Source of the DNA: Fen-1362 sp049516395
GTDB taxonomy: Bacteria > Planctomycetota > Phycisphaerae > Sedimentisphaerales > Anaerobacaceae
Direction: 5' to 3'
NCBI GenBank assembly: GCA_049516395.1
Contig: JBEKTD010000001.1
Span: 1 to 64,000 of the forward strand
DNA: 64,000 nt
Shown one piece after another: positions 23,951 through 32,938 of the stretch. Within the stretch, counting starts at the first letter, position 1; each line of letters begins with the position of its first letter. The position numbers and the translations under genes are program-made. Under the pieces are notes generated by a model. The model ran no database searches. It saw only the letters and a list, made by a program, of their open reading frames with translations, and was not told where the DNA came from.

Positions 23951-24856
23951 ATGTCACTGCTGGTAACAGGTTCGATTGGGATGGATACTGTAAAGACGCC
24001 GTTTGGCGTGAGTAAGGATTGTCTGGGCGGGTCGGCTGTTTATTTCAGTATGGCGGCGAGCTTCTTTTCGCCCGTGCGGTTTCTCGGAGCAATCGGGGCC
24101 GATTGCCCCTTTGATTTGAAGAAAATCTTCAAAGACCGGAAGGTTGACCTTAATGGGCTTGAACTGCGGCACACAAGCAAGACCTTCCGCTGGGCCGGCT
24201 CATATCAGGGCGCAATGAATGAGGCCACGACCGATGCCGTCGAATTGAATGTCTTAGCGGAAAACCCACCCCGGATGCCAGAGGAATACAAGGACAGCAA
24301 ATTCGTCTTTTTGGCAAATACCGCGCCGATTCTGCAAATCCAGCTTCTTGACCAGCTCCATAAGCCCAAATTTGTCGCCGCCGATACGATGAATCTCTGG
24401 ATAAATAACAATCTTGCTGATTTGAAAAAACTCCTGAAAAAAATCGACTGCCTCATCCTCAATGAAACTGAAGCGAGGATGTTAGCCAATGAGCATAATC
24501 TCATAACCGCGGCGGCAAAAATTGAGAAACTCGGCCCCTCCGTCGTAGTCATCAAGAAGGGCGAATCCGGCTCAATCATTCGCCAAAAAAATGGCGATTT
24601 GTTTGTCCTGCCCGCCTATCCCGCCACTATTGTCAAAGACCCCACCGGCGCGGGCGACAGTTTCGCGGGCGGATTTATGGGTTATTTAGCAGGCCAGAAC
24701 AAGACCGACTTCGCGACTTTGAAAAAGGCAGTCGCTTATGGCACAGTTGTAGCGTCTTTCACAATCTCTAATTTCTCACTCAAAGGCCTGACAAAAACAA
24801 CGAGGCGCAACATCGACAGCCGATTGAACGAGCTTCGCAATCGGGTAAAATTTTAA
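23951..24856 (+). CDS. PfkB-family carbohydrate/nucleoside kinase
   Basis: The protein of about 301 residues belongs to the ribokinase superfamily. It has the N-terminal GSIGMDTVKTPFG..LGGSAVYFSMAASFF, NETEAR, VVIKKGESG, and the ATP and catalytic motif DPTGAGDSFAGGFMGYLA with the catalytic Asp in GAGD. LGGSAVYFSMA is typical of a subgroup with unassigned substrate common in planctomycetes and deltaproteobacteria. The ATG at 23951 is used; a TTG at 23942 is an alternative. It lies between gltX and thpR on the same strand. The substrate is not predictable here. Confidence 0.88.
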   Translation: MSLLVTGSIGMDTVKTPFGVSKDCLGGSAVYFSMAASFFSPVRFLGAIGADCPFDLKKIFKDRKVDLNGLELRHTSKTFRWAGSYQGAMNEATTDAVELNVLAENPPRMPEEYKDSKFVFLANTAPILQIQLLDQLHKPKFVAADTMNLWINNNLADLKKLLKKIDCLILNETEARMLANEHNLITAAAKIEKLGPSVVVIKKGESGSIIRQKNGDLFVLPAYPATIVKDPTGAGDSFAGGFMGYLAGQNKTDFATLKKAVAYGTVVASFTISNFSLKGLTKTTRRNIDSRLNELRNRVKF

Positions 24857-24868
24857 TCGGGGAGCAAT

Positions 24869-25435
24869 ATGCGAGTGTTTATCGCAATCGATATCGACGA
24901 CAAGACCCGAAAGGCGATCGCGGATTTGCGAAAGAAAATCGCCTCGAAGGTTGACGTCAAAAAAGGCGATTTAAAGTGGGTCGAGCCGAATAATATCCAC
25001 CTTACGCTGAAATTCCTGGGCGAAATAAGCGATGAGCAATTAGAAGAAGTAAAGGAAATAGTAAATACCGTTGTCCAGGCACACCAGAAATTTAACCTCG
25101 AAATCGAGTCCGTCGGCTCATTCGGAGGCAGAAGCGCAAAAGTCGTCTGGGTGGGCGCAGGAAAAGGAACTGATGCGTTATTGGCATTGCAAAAAGACCT
25201 CGACGACCTCCTCGCCCAGGCGGGCTATCCCAAAGAAGAACGCGAATTTTCCGCGCACCTGACGCTTTGCCGGGTAAATCACCCGATGGCCGGTATTAAG
25301 ATGGGCGAGGCAATCGCACAATTTTCACATCTCAAGCTCGGCTCAATCGCCGCTGACGCGATTTACGTTTACCAAAGCCAGTTGACACCAGCCGGCCCAA
25401 ACTATACTCTATTGGGCGATTTTAAGTTGCGGTAA
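24869..25435 (+). CDS. thpR: RNA 2',3'-cyclic phosphodiesterase
   Basis: ThpR is a 2H phosphoesterase that opens 2',3'-cyclic phosphate ends of RNA. The 188-residue protein starts MRVFIAIDIDD and carries the two HxT motifs HLTLKFLGEI (residue 44 onward) and HLTLCRV near residue 130, plus the FGGRSAKVVWVG block. Size and spacing are typical. It begins 12 bp after the PfkB gene and precedes recA, as in several phyla. Its last codons contain a possible recA promoter. Confidence 0.93.
   Translation: MRVFIAIDIDDKTRKAIADLRKKIASKVDVKKGDLKWVEPNNIHLTLKFLGEISDEQLEEVKEIVNTVVQAHQKFNLEIESVGSFGGRSAKVVWVGAGKGTDALLALQKDLDDLLAQAGYPKEEREFSAHLTLCRVNHPMAGIKMGEAIAQFSHLKLGSIAADAIYVYQSQLTPAGPNYTLLGDFKLR
25382..25408 (+). 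promoter_or_regulatory. Candidate recA promoter inside thpR
   Basis: A perfect TTGACA (25382-25387) is followed 15 bp later by TATACT (25403-25408); the spacer is short. No canonical SOS box is seen. The palindrome GGGGAA-TGT-TTCCCC at 25452-25466 lies downstream, between it and the recA start, and could be an operator or mRNA hairpin. Confidence 0.35.
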
Positions 25436-25495
25436 GGATGAACGAAAAACCGGGGAATGTTTCCCCACACACTACCCACATAGGAGTCGAGAAAA

Positions 25496-26587
25496 ATGAC
25501 TAAGACAAAGACCACCCAGCAGACCAAAGGCACAGTTGAACCATTAAGACCACAGCAGGCGGGCGCGGCGGATAAATCGGGCGCGGAATCCGCCCTGCAA
25601 AGAGTCATCGCTCAAATCGAAAAGCAATACGGCCGCGGCTCGATTATGCAGATGGACGAGCACAAGTATGCCCGAATCGAAGGCATACCCAGCGGCGCGT
25701 TATCGCTCGATATTGCCTTGGGCGGCGCTGGTATCCCGCGAGGCAGAATCACCGAGCTTTTCGGCCCCGAATCATCAGGCAAAACCACACTGGCCCTGCA
25801 CATCATCGCCAATGCACAAAAAGCAGGCGGCGTCGCAGCTTTCATCGATGCCGAACACGCCCTTGATACTACCTGGGCAAAACGCCTCGGCGTTGACGTA
25901 AGCTCGCTTCTTGTCAGCCAGCCGGATAACGGCGAACAGGCACTTGATATCGCCGAAATGCTTATCGCCTCCAACTCCGTTGACGTCCTCGTTATTGACT
26001 CAGTCGCCGCGCTGACCCCCAAAGCCGAAATCGAAGGCGAAATGGGCGACAGCCACATGGGCCTTCAGGCGCGACTGATGAGCCAGGCGATGAGGAAACT
26101 CACCGCCATAATCGCCAGGAGCAAAACCGCTCTCATATTCATCAACCAGATTCGCATGAAAATCGGCGTGATGTTCGGCAACCCAGAAACCACCACAGGC
26201 GGCAACGCCCTCAAATTTTACAGCTCGATCCGCCTTGACCTGCGGCGAATAACAACCCTAAAGGAAGAAAGCGGCTCCGTAGGCAACAGGGTTCGCGCCA
26301 GGGTCGTGAAAAACAAAATCGCCCCGCCTTTCCGCGAAGCCGAATTCGACATTATGTTCGACCACGGCATCAGCTACGAGGGCGACCTGCTCGACCTCGG
26401 CGTCGCGTGCAACGTAATCGAAAAATCCGGCACCCATCTTGGTTTCGGCGAAATACGCCTGGGCCAGGGAAGGGAAAAGGCGCGACAGTTCCTTATCGAT
26501 AACAAGGACCTCTGCGAACAGATAAAACACAAAATCCTCGTCTCAAAAGGACTCGTCGAGGATTTATCCGCCGGGGCGGGCAAATGA
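25496..26587 (+). CDS. recA: Recombinase A
   Basis: RecA forms filaments on single-stranded DNA, drives strand exchange and triggers LexA cleavage. The 363-residue protein has an N-terminal extension of about 30 polar residues, then ALQRVIAQIEKQYGRGSIMQM, Walker A GPESSGKTT, FIDAEHALD, Walker B VLVIDSVAALTPKAEIEGEMGDSHMGLQARLMSQAMRKL, loop 2 GNPETTTGGNALKFYSS, and the C-terminal domain. All key residues are present. The usual acidic C-terminal tail is very short (ending SAGAGK). The start has AGGAG nine bases upstream. Confidence 0.98.
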   Translation: MTKTKTTQQTKGTVEPLRPQQAGAADKSGAESALQRVIAQIEKQYGRGSIMQMDEHKYARIEGIPSGALSLDIALGGAGIPRGRITELFGPESSGKTTLALHIIANAQKAGGVAAFIDAEHALDTTWAKRLGVDVSSLLVSQPDNGEQALDIAEMLIASNSVDVLVIDSVAALTPKAEIEGEMGDSHMGLQARLMSQAMRKLTAIIARSKTALIFINQIRMKIGVMFGNPETTTGGNALKFYSSIRLDLRRITTLKEESGSVGNRVRARVVKNKIAPPFREAEFDIMFDHGISYEGDLLDLGVACNVIEKSGTHLGFGEIRLGQGREKARQFLIDNKDLCEQIKHKILVSKGLVEDLSAGAGK

Positions 26588-26595
26588 ACACTGTG

Positions 26596-26638
26596 CCACA
26601 GATTTCAAAAAAGAAATTACAATCAGTGTAATCTGTGG
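26596..26638. repeat. Inverted repeat CCACAGATT..AATCTGTGG
   Basis: Perfect 9-bp arms (26596-26604 and 26630-26638) enclose 25 bases, just after recA. The wording is that of a dispersed intergenic repeat found in many genomes. It could also act as a weak transcript end for recA, but no T-tract follows. Confidence 0.55.
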
Positions 26639-26667
26639 TTAAGAACTAATTCAGAAAGGACAACGCT

Positions 26668-26952
26668 ATGAATTTACTTGCAGCAGCAGCAACGCCGACA
26701 CAACCGGCGCCGACTTACCAGAATCCGGGCTATCAGGGTCAGGGATACCAGAACACAACACAGCAGCCCGACAGACCAGTCCAACAGCCGAACTGGAAAG
26801 CCAAGGTTTTAGGTTACGGCTATTTACTTTTTAATATAGCCGTCGTTGTGTTTATTGTTGTTATGGTTTACAGGTTCGTAAAGGCCTTCGAAAAAATAGC
26901 CGGCAGTTTGGACAAGGGCATTGTTATAAGAAAAGACGATACGACAGCCTAA
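26668..26952 (+). CDS. Small single-pass membrane protein with Q/P-rich N-terminus
   Basis: The 94-residue protein begins with about 40 residues rich in Gln, Pro, Tyr and Gly (TYQNPGYQGQGYQNTTQQP), followed by a single transmembrane helix (LLFNIAVVVFIVVMVYRFV) and a short basic and acidic tail. An AAAGGA ribosome site precedes the ATG. It lies 15 bp before alaS and is probably co-transcribed. No function is known to me. Confidence 0.7.
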   Translation: MNLLAAAATPTQPAPTYQNPGYQGQGYQNTTQQPDRPVQQPNWKAKVLGYGYLLFNIAVVVFIVVMVYRFVKAFEKIAGSLDKGIVIRKDDTTA

Positions 26953-26967
26953 TTTCGCAGAGCAGAT

Positions 26968-29670
26968 ATGACATTGACCGCAAAACAAATAAGAACCGGC
27001 TTTATCGAGTTCTTTAAGGGCAGGGACCACAAGTTTGTCCCCAGCTCGCCTATTGTCCCCATCGGCGACCAGACGCTGCTCTTCGCCAACGCCGGGATGA
27101 ATCAGTTCAAGGACATATTCCTCGGCCTCAGTGCCCCGTCGTGCCGTCGCGCCGTCAACAGCCAGAAATGTCTCCGCGTCAGCGGCAAGCACAACGACCT
27201 CGAAGAAGTAGGCCACGATAACTACCATCACACGTTTTTCGAAATGCTTGGCAACTGGTCATTCGATGACTATTTCAAGGCCGAGACAATCGAATGGGCC
27301 TGGCAGTTATTCACCGACGTCTGGCAAATCAACCCGAAAAATTTATACGCCACCGTATTCGCCGGCGACGCCCACGATAATCTCCCCGAAGACAGCGAGG
27401 CCGCGAATCTCTGGACAAAGGTAACATCACTGCCCGCCGACCGCGTCCTTAAATTCGGCAGGAAAGACAACTTCTGGGAAATGGGCGAAACCGGCCCCTG
27501 CGGTCCCTGCAGTGAAATCCACATTGACCTCGGCCCCGACCGATGCGACAAAAAAAACGTCCCCGGCCACAAATGCGCCGTAAACGCCGGCTGCGCAAGA
27601 TTTATCGAGCTTTGGAATCTCGTATTCATACAATTCAACCGGGCCGAAAACGGCAAGCTCACGCCGTTGAATGCGAAATACGTCGATACCGGCGCCGGAT
27701 TGGAAAGAGTTACGGCTGTCCTGCAGAATAAACGCAGCAATTACGACACTGACCTGTTTATGCCTGTAATAGACCGGCTCGCCGAAATGACCGGCAAAAA
27801 ATTCACCTCACAATTGAACAATAAAACCGATAACGCATTCCGCGTTATCGCTGACCACATCCGCGCACTTTCAATGGCTATAACTGACGGTGCGACCCCT
27901 TCCAACGAAGGCAGGGGCTACGTCATTCGCAGAATCCTTCGACGCGCCTTCCGTTTCGGCAGAGAACTCGGCCTGCACGATCCGTTCCTCTTCAAGCTTG
28001 TCCCCGCAGTTGACGATTGTCTTGGCGAGGCGTTTCCCGAAATAAAGGCACGAAAAGATTATGTCTCAACAGTAATCGAATCCGAAGAGGCAAGTTTCGG
28101 CAGAACTTTAGACAGGGGACTTGAGATTTTTACCGATGCTGCCGATAAAGCTAAAAATAAAACAATCTCCGGCGACGATGCCTTCCAGCTTTATGACACT
28201 TACGGTTTCCCTGTTGACCTTACTCAGTTGATGGCGCAGGAGCGGGGCCTCAAGGTCGATACTGACGGTTTTAATGCCCTGATGGAGCAGCAGCGCAGCC
28301 GCGCGAGGGCCGCACAAAAAGGTGCCCAGCTTTTAGTTACCTCGCCTGATAAGGAGCTTCCCGTAACCGAGGACCTGCACAAATATAAAACAGACCGTTG
28401 CGATGCGACAATCGTCGGCTTTATCGACCAGGGCGTCTTCAAAACAAAAGGCAAGTTCGATGCGGGCGAAGAAGCCGGCGTCGTCCTCGACAAGACCTGC
28501 TTTTACGCTGAAATGGGCGGACAGGTCGGCGACTGCGGGACCATTGACTCGGCTAAAGGCAAATTTGTCGTCGATATCACGACTAAAGTCGCCGATTGCG
28601 TCATTCACCGCGGTCGGTTCATCGAAGGAACGCTTGCCGTCGGCGATAAAGTTACCGCCGCTGTCAGCCCAGACAGAGACGCGACAAAGAAAAATCATAC
28701 TGCCACCCATTTGCTCCAGTGGGCGCTTCGCCAGATTCTGGGCACTTCCGTCGCCCAGCAGGGCAGTTTGGTTTCGCCCGATTATCTGCGGTTCGACTTT
28801 ACCTGTCCGAAAGCGCTGACTGCCGAGCAGATAAAAGAAGTCGAATCACTTGTTAAGGGGAAAATTGCCGCCGATTTACCCGTTACCAATGCGGTCCTTT
28901 CCCGCGAAGAAGCCGATAAATTGGGAGCGATGGCGCTTTTCGGCGAAAAATACGGTTCGGAAGTTCGCGTTGTCGCTGTCGGCGCGCCGGATGAAAAAGG
29001 GTTGAATCTTGCGTTCAGCAAGGAATTTTGCGGCGGCACTCACGTTGACAAGACGGGCGTTATAGGCGGATTCAAAATCATAAAAGAGGAAAGCATTTCC
29101 GCGGGCGTACGCAGAATCACTGCTCTTAGCGGTCAGGGCCTTGCCAAATATCTCGAACAGCGAAGCGATATCATCGATGAGCTTTCGCTTGCGTTTAAAA
29201 TCCCGGCGGACAAAATTACGGAAAAGGTTAATAACCTGCTTGCCGAAAATAAACGGTTGACCAAAGAACTTAAATCCCCCTCGCGTCAGGCCGCGTCCGA
29301 TTCGCTTGCCGAAGCGAAACAAATGCTGGATAAATGCGAAAAAGTCGGAGATGCCTCGATAATCACGGGAAAACTATCGCCCACGACTGCCGAGCAGGCA
29401 CGCGCGGCGATTGATATGCTCAAAAAGAAGGCCCCGTCCTCGGTCATCGTCATCGGGTTCGCTGAAGGCGATAAGGCAACCCTTTTTGCTGCCGTAACCG
29501 ACGACCTCACAGCCAAAATCGGCGCAGGAGAAATCCTCAAACAAATCGCCCCCATAATCGACGGCGGCGGCGGCGGCAGACCCAACATGGCGCAGGCAGG
29601 CGGCAAAAAACCAGAAAAACTCGATGAAGCAATCGCCAAAGCCGCGGAAATTATAAAAACAAAACTGTAA
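26968..29670 (+). CDS. alaS: Alanyl-tRNA synthetase
   Basis: The 900-residue enzyme is complete. Class II catalytic domain: IRTGFIEFFKGRDHKFVPSSPIVP, LLFANAGMNQFKDIFLG, HHTFFEMLGNWSFDDYFK, ETGPCGPCSEIH, DTGAGLERV. Editing domain: HTATHLLQWALR and FCGGTHVDKTG, giving the zinc-binding His/Cys set. The C-terminal oligomerisation and C-Ala domain ends with GGGGGRPNMAQAGGK. It charges tRNA-Ala and deacylates Ser- and Gly-tRNA-Ala. Confidence 0.98.
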   Translation: MTLTAKQIRTGFIEFFKGRDHKFVPSSPIVPIGDQTLLFANAGMNQFKDIFLGLSAPSCRRAVNSQKCLRVSGKHNDLEEVGHDNYHHTFFEMLGNWSFDDYFKAETIEWAWQLFTDVWQINPKNLYATVFAGDAHDNLPEDSEAANLWTKVTSLPADRVLKFGRKDNFWEMGETGPCGPCSEIHIDLGPDRCDKKNVPGHKCAVNAGCARFIELWNLVFIQFNRAENGKLTPLNAKYVDTGAGLERVTAVLQNKRSNYDTDLFMPVIDRLAEMTGKKFTSQLNNKTDNAFRVIADHIRALSMAITDGATPSNEGRGYVIRRILRRAFRFGRELGLHDPFLFKLVPAVDDCLGEAFPEIKARKDYVSTVIESEEASFGRTLDRGLEIFTDAADKAKNKTISGDDAFQLYDTYGFPVDLTQLMAQERGLKVDTDGFNALMEQQRSRARAAQKGAQLLVTSPDKELPVTEDLHKYKTDRCDATIVGFIDQGVFKTKGKFDAGEEAGVVLDKTCFYAEMGGQVGDCGTIDSAKGKFVVDITTKVADCVIHRGRFIEGTLAVGDKVTAAVSPDRDATKKNHTATHLLQWALRQILGTSVAQQGSLVSPDYLRFDFTCPKALTAEQIKEVESLVKGKIAADLPVTNAVLSREEADKLGAMALFGEKYGSEVRVVAVGAPDEKGLNLAFSKEFCGGTHVDKTGVIGGFKIIKEESISAGVRRITALSGQGLAKYLEQRSDIIDELSLAFKIPADKITEKVNNLLAENKRLTKELKSPSRQAASDSLAEAKQMLDKCEKVGDASIITGKLSPTTAEQARAAIDMLKKKAPSSVIVIGFAEGDKATLFAAVTDDLTAKIGAGEILKQIAPIIDGGGGGRPNMAQAGGKKPEKLDEAIAKAAEIIKTKL

Positions 29671-29700
29671 AACCTGGCTCGTCAAAAAGAAAGGTCGGCA

Positions 29701-30547
29701 ATGGAGGGAAATACGCCGGACCAGAGGTCTCACGAATCCGCCGAAAAGATGCGGTTGGCGGTCGAAAAACTGGAGCAGGAAGTTTTTAAACCTGACCCGC
29801 TGCCGAAAAGGACCCTGCCGTGGCTTATCGATATATTTTTGTATCCGATGAGCATTTCAGGGGTAATCCATATGGTAATTTTTGCGATTATACCGCCGTT
29901 GCTTTGGCTTCTTGTCCTGCGTTACATTCGTCCCTTCGGCGGGGTCCCGTATCTGATTCTTTATTTGCTGCTCGCCGGCTACGCCTTTTATTACATTAGC
30001 TATTGCGTCTTTGACAGCTCAAGGGGTGGTCTTCGTGCGCCGGATGTCACCATTTATGATTCCCCCGACAAAATAGGATTATTTTCGCAGGTTTTTCTTG
30101 TGATTGGTGTCGTGGCTGTTTGCTTTTTCCCGGCAGTCATATATTACATCGTGACCGAACGAGCCGATTTGGTGTTTTTGGCTGCTGTCGGCGGTCTGTA
30201 TTTTCTTTCTCCCGATGGTTATGTTGACAGCAGTATTGTTCGATTCGGTCGATGCGCTCAAACCGGTTATGATTATCACCTCGATATACAGAACGTTTGT
30301 TCCGTATTGCGGGCTTGTTTTAACCTTTTCCGCGATTGCCGGGCTTATCGCTCCTGTCATATTGGGGTTGCCAAAGGCGGGGGATTTAATTGCTGGCCTT
30401 ATTTACCTCCAATTACTTATGGATTATCTTTTGGGCACAGCTTGTGTGCGGTATAAGATTGCTTTTGTGTATTTTGCGATTGTTTCAGCGCATCTCCTGG
30501 GAAGGTTTTATCTGCGGCACAAAAAGGAACTTAATTGGAAGATTTAG
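29701..30547 (+). pseudogene. Frameshifted multi-pass membrane protein, paralog of the next gene
   Basis: Two frames join into one protein like the intact neighbour at 30560-31588. Frame one runs from the ATG at 29701 through PWLIDIFLYPMSISG and several membrane helices to GGLYFLSP. Frame two resumes at once with MVMLTAVLFDSVDALKPVMII and ends HLLGRFYLRHKKELNWKI, matching HLLGRFYFKYQEKLNWDV of the paralog. Dropping one C of the CCC at 30211-30213 restores the frame. Beyond the shift the first frame drifts into unrelated sequence and stops at 30456. It lacks the N-terminal zinc ribbon of its paralog. A true mutation and an assembly error are both possible. Confidence 0.8.
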
Positions 30548-30559
30548 TTTGTAGCACGA

Positions 30560-31588
30560 ATGAGCGACGCGGACTTAAACAATAAGCAGCCAGTCAGCCA
30601 AATCTGTTTCAACTGCGACTTTTGCGGCAAACAGATTCGTGTGCCGTCGGTGCACGCCGGCAAAAAGGGGAAATGTCCCCAGTGCAAAAACATCGTCCTG
30701 GTTCCATGTTCAACGCCTCCGCCGCCGCAGGCAAATACGCCGATTGATCCTGGACCGGAGTTAGACCTGGTTCTTCAGCCGAGTCCCCCACACGACCGTA
30801 TTGCTGCCGACAAGCCGAAAGACCAGCAGTATGAAATGCTGCGGCAAAGCGAAGGATTGCCTTCCCTCTGGCCAACGCTTCCGCCGCAACGAAAATTCCC
30901 CTGGCTTATCGATATATTTTTGTACCCCGCCAACCTCTACGGAATTATCTTTCTTGCCATCGTTGTTTTGATACCGTGGATGTTTCAGCTTGTGGTTGAG
31001 TTTCTTGTCGGGTTGATGGGGGTATTCGCTGTTTTAGTTATCTTTATCAATTTAATAGTGGATATTGTAATCCTGATGTTTGCATACTGGTTTCTGGCTG
31101 AATGCATCTGCGACAGCGCTGAAGGAAACCTGCGTGTGCCGAATACGGCCGATAACACTCCGGGGCTTGCGGAGATGGGCTTACGGCTTATACGGATATT
31201 TGCCTGTCTCGTGGTCTATTTAGTCCCAGCTTCTTTGTACTACAAATATACTTATAGATTCGACTTGCCTTTCCAAATCATTGCGGGTTGCGGGATATTT
31301 TTATACCCGATGGCGCTGCTTGGCGTCTTAATGTTTGATTCGATACACGGCCTGAATCCTCTTATTATCATCCCATCCCTGTTCAGCGCTTTTTTTCAAT
31401 ATTGCGGCCTGCTTGTATTTGTTTGCACAATTGTTTTCCTGTTTACGAAGGCCAGAGAATTTCTCCTGGCGAGCCCTCTGTTGTGGCTATTCCTTCGAGC
31501 AATTGAAGTATATCTGCTTATGGTGGTAGCGCACCTGCTTGGCCGTTTTTACTTCAAGTATCAGGAAAAACTCAACTGGGATGTTTAG
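30560..31588 (+). CDS. Zinc-ribbon multi-pass membrane protein
   Basis: The 342-residue protein begins with a small zinc ribbon (CxxC at residues 19-22 and 39-42, with GKQIRVPSVHAGKKGKCPQCK), then a proline-rich linker to about residue 105, then at least six hydrophobic segments. This ribbon-plus-membrane layout is very common among planctomycete proteins of unknown role. It starts 12 bp after its frameshifted paralog, so the pair arose by tandem duplication. The conserved FPWLIDIFLYP and HLLGRFYFKYQEKLNW ends define the family. I know no function. Confidence 0.8.
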   Translation: MSDADLNNKQPVSQICFNCDFCGKQIRVPSVHAGKKGKCPQCKNIVLVPCSTPPPPQANTPIDPGPELDLVLQPSPPHDRIAADKPKDQQYEMLRQSEGLPSLWPTLPPQRKFPWLIDIFLYPANLYGIIFLAIVVLIPWMFQLVVEFLVGLMGVFAVLVIFINLIVDIVILMFAYWFLAECICDSAEGNLRVPNTADNTPGLAEMGLRLIRIFACLVVYLVPASLYYKYTYRFDLPFQIIAGCGIFLYPMALLGVLMFDSIHGLNPLIIIPSLFSAFFQYCGLLVFVCTIVFLFTKAREFLLASPLLWLFLRAIEVYLLMVVAHLLGRFYFKYQEKLNWDV

Positions 31589-32898
31589 CTTCGAGTTTGC
31601 TGCCGTATCTTCACGCTTCTGGCGTGTGCGTCTAATCCCTCTGCCTCTGCCAGGCGGATTATGTCCTCCGCGCTTGCCGTTAATTTCTTCTTGTCGTATT
31701 CAATAATACTCGTTGATTTTACGAAGTCATTTGCGCTTAACGCGCTGAAAAATCTCGCACTCGTTCCGGTTGGCAAAGTATGACTCGGCCCCGCCCAGTA
31801 ATCACCAACCGCAACAGGTGAATAATCACCTATAAATATCGCCCCTGCGTTTTTTATCTTGTTGGCAATCTGCCTGCTCTGTTTTCCGCATTGAATTTGC
31901 AAATGCTCGGCAGCAAAAACATTGGCTTGAGCTACTATGTCCGACATATTTTTGAACGCTACGATGGCACCAAAGCCCAGCAGACAATCGATTGTTTCTT
32001 TTGCTCTGCCTAACGCTGCTGCTTGTCGTTTGAGTTCGACCAACACATCAATAGCAAGTTTTTCGGAATCCGTGAATAAAACCGCCGACCCCGGATTATG
32101 CTCCGCCTGGCTCAGCATATCCGCTGCTACCCAGACAGGATTCGCTTGTTTGTTTGCTATTATCAAAACCTCGCTTGGCCCTGCAATAGAATCAATGCCG
32201 ACAAGACCGAGAACTTTTTTCTTCGCCATCTGGACCCAGGCATTACCCGGCCCGACAATCTTATCAACGTTTGGTATCGTTTTAGTTGACCCCGCCAGTG
32301 CCATTACGGCCTGTGCGCCGCCTATCCTGTAAACCTCTTTAATCTTCAATTCCTTGCAGGTCGCTAATATCACGGGATGAATGCTGCCCTTGTATCTTGG
32401 CGGCGATACCACAACAATCTCTTTGACGCCCGCCACCTGTGCAGGAACAGCCGTCATAATAACCGTCGATGGCAATGGCGCAGATGCCCCCGGCACGCAT
32501 ATCCCCACCCGTCTTATCGGCGTGTATTTTATACCCGTCGATTTAAAACTCTTGTCTTTGCCGACGAAAATTTTTGACTGATACTCTTTAACGTTCTTAA
32601 TCGCCAGACGAATCGACTTCAAAAGTTTTTTGTCGATTGCTTTGTGGGCTTCTTGTAGTTCTTCTTCTGGTATTCTGAATTGCTCAGGGGTAAGTTTAAC
32701 ACCATCAAATTTTTCCGTAAATTCGGCTATTGCTTCATCTCTACGTTTTTTTACTTCCTCAAGAATTGCATCTAATTGCCTTTCTTTTTCACCGTCAAAA
32801 TGTGTGGCCCGGATAACTGCTAACCGTATTCCTACAAACCGTTCTGTAAAATCCGGCTGGTCGTATTTAATCAGAATTTTATCAAGCTCATTCGCCAT
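31585..32898 (-). CDS. hisD: Histidinol dehydrogenase
   Basis: HisD oxidises L-histidinol to L-histidine in two NAD-dependent steps, ending histidine synthesis. The 437-residue protein has YTPIRRVGICVPGASAPLPSTVIMTAVPAQVAGV, RIGGAQAVMALAGSTKTIPNVDKIVGPGNAWVQMAKK, AGPSEVLIIAN, DMLSQAEHNPGSAVLFT, AAEHLQI and GPSHTLPTG, with the zinc- and substrate-binding Gln, His, Asp and His at these blocks. It follows the secreted protein gene at 32939 on the minus strand; hisA lies 16 kb away, so the his genes are scattered. Confidence 0.96.
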   Translation of the reverse strand: MANELDKILIKYDQPDFTERFVGIRLAVIRATHFDGEKERQLDAILEEVKKRRDEAIAEFTEKFDGVKLTPEQFRIPEEELQEAHKAIDKKLLKSIRLAIKNVKEYQSKIFVGKDKSFKSTGIKYTPIRRVGICVPGASAPLPSTVIMTAVPAQVAGVKEIVVVSPPRYKGSIHPVILATCKELKIKEVYRIGGAQAVMALAGSTKTIPNVDKIVGPGNAWVQMAKKKVLGLVGIDSIAGPSEVLIIANKQANPVWVAADMLSQAEHNPGSAVLFTDSEKLAIDVLVELKRQAAALGRAKETIDCLLGFGAIVAFKNMSDIVAQANVFAAEHLQIQCGKQSRQIANKIKNAGAIFIGDYSPVAVGDYWAGPSHTLPTGTSARFFSALSANDFVKSTSIIEYDKKKLTASAEDIIRLAEAEGLDAHARSVKIRQQTRS

Positions 32899-32938
32899 TA
32901 TTGAATCTCTTTTCTCTCTGCGTTCTCCGCGGTAAAAC

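Noticed and set aside
25452..25466. Palindrome GGGGAA-TGT-TTCCCC upstream of recA as an SOS box
   Set aside because: It does not match the LexA sites known from Bacillus (GAACnnnnGTTC) or E. coli (CTGT-N8-ACAG). A lineage-specific LexA site cannot be excluded, so it is only mentioned with the recA promoter.
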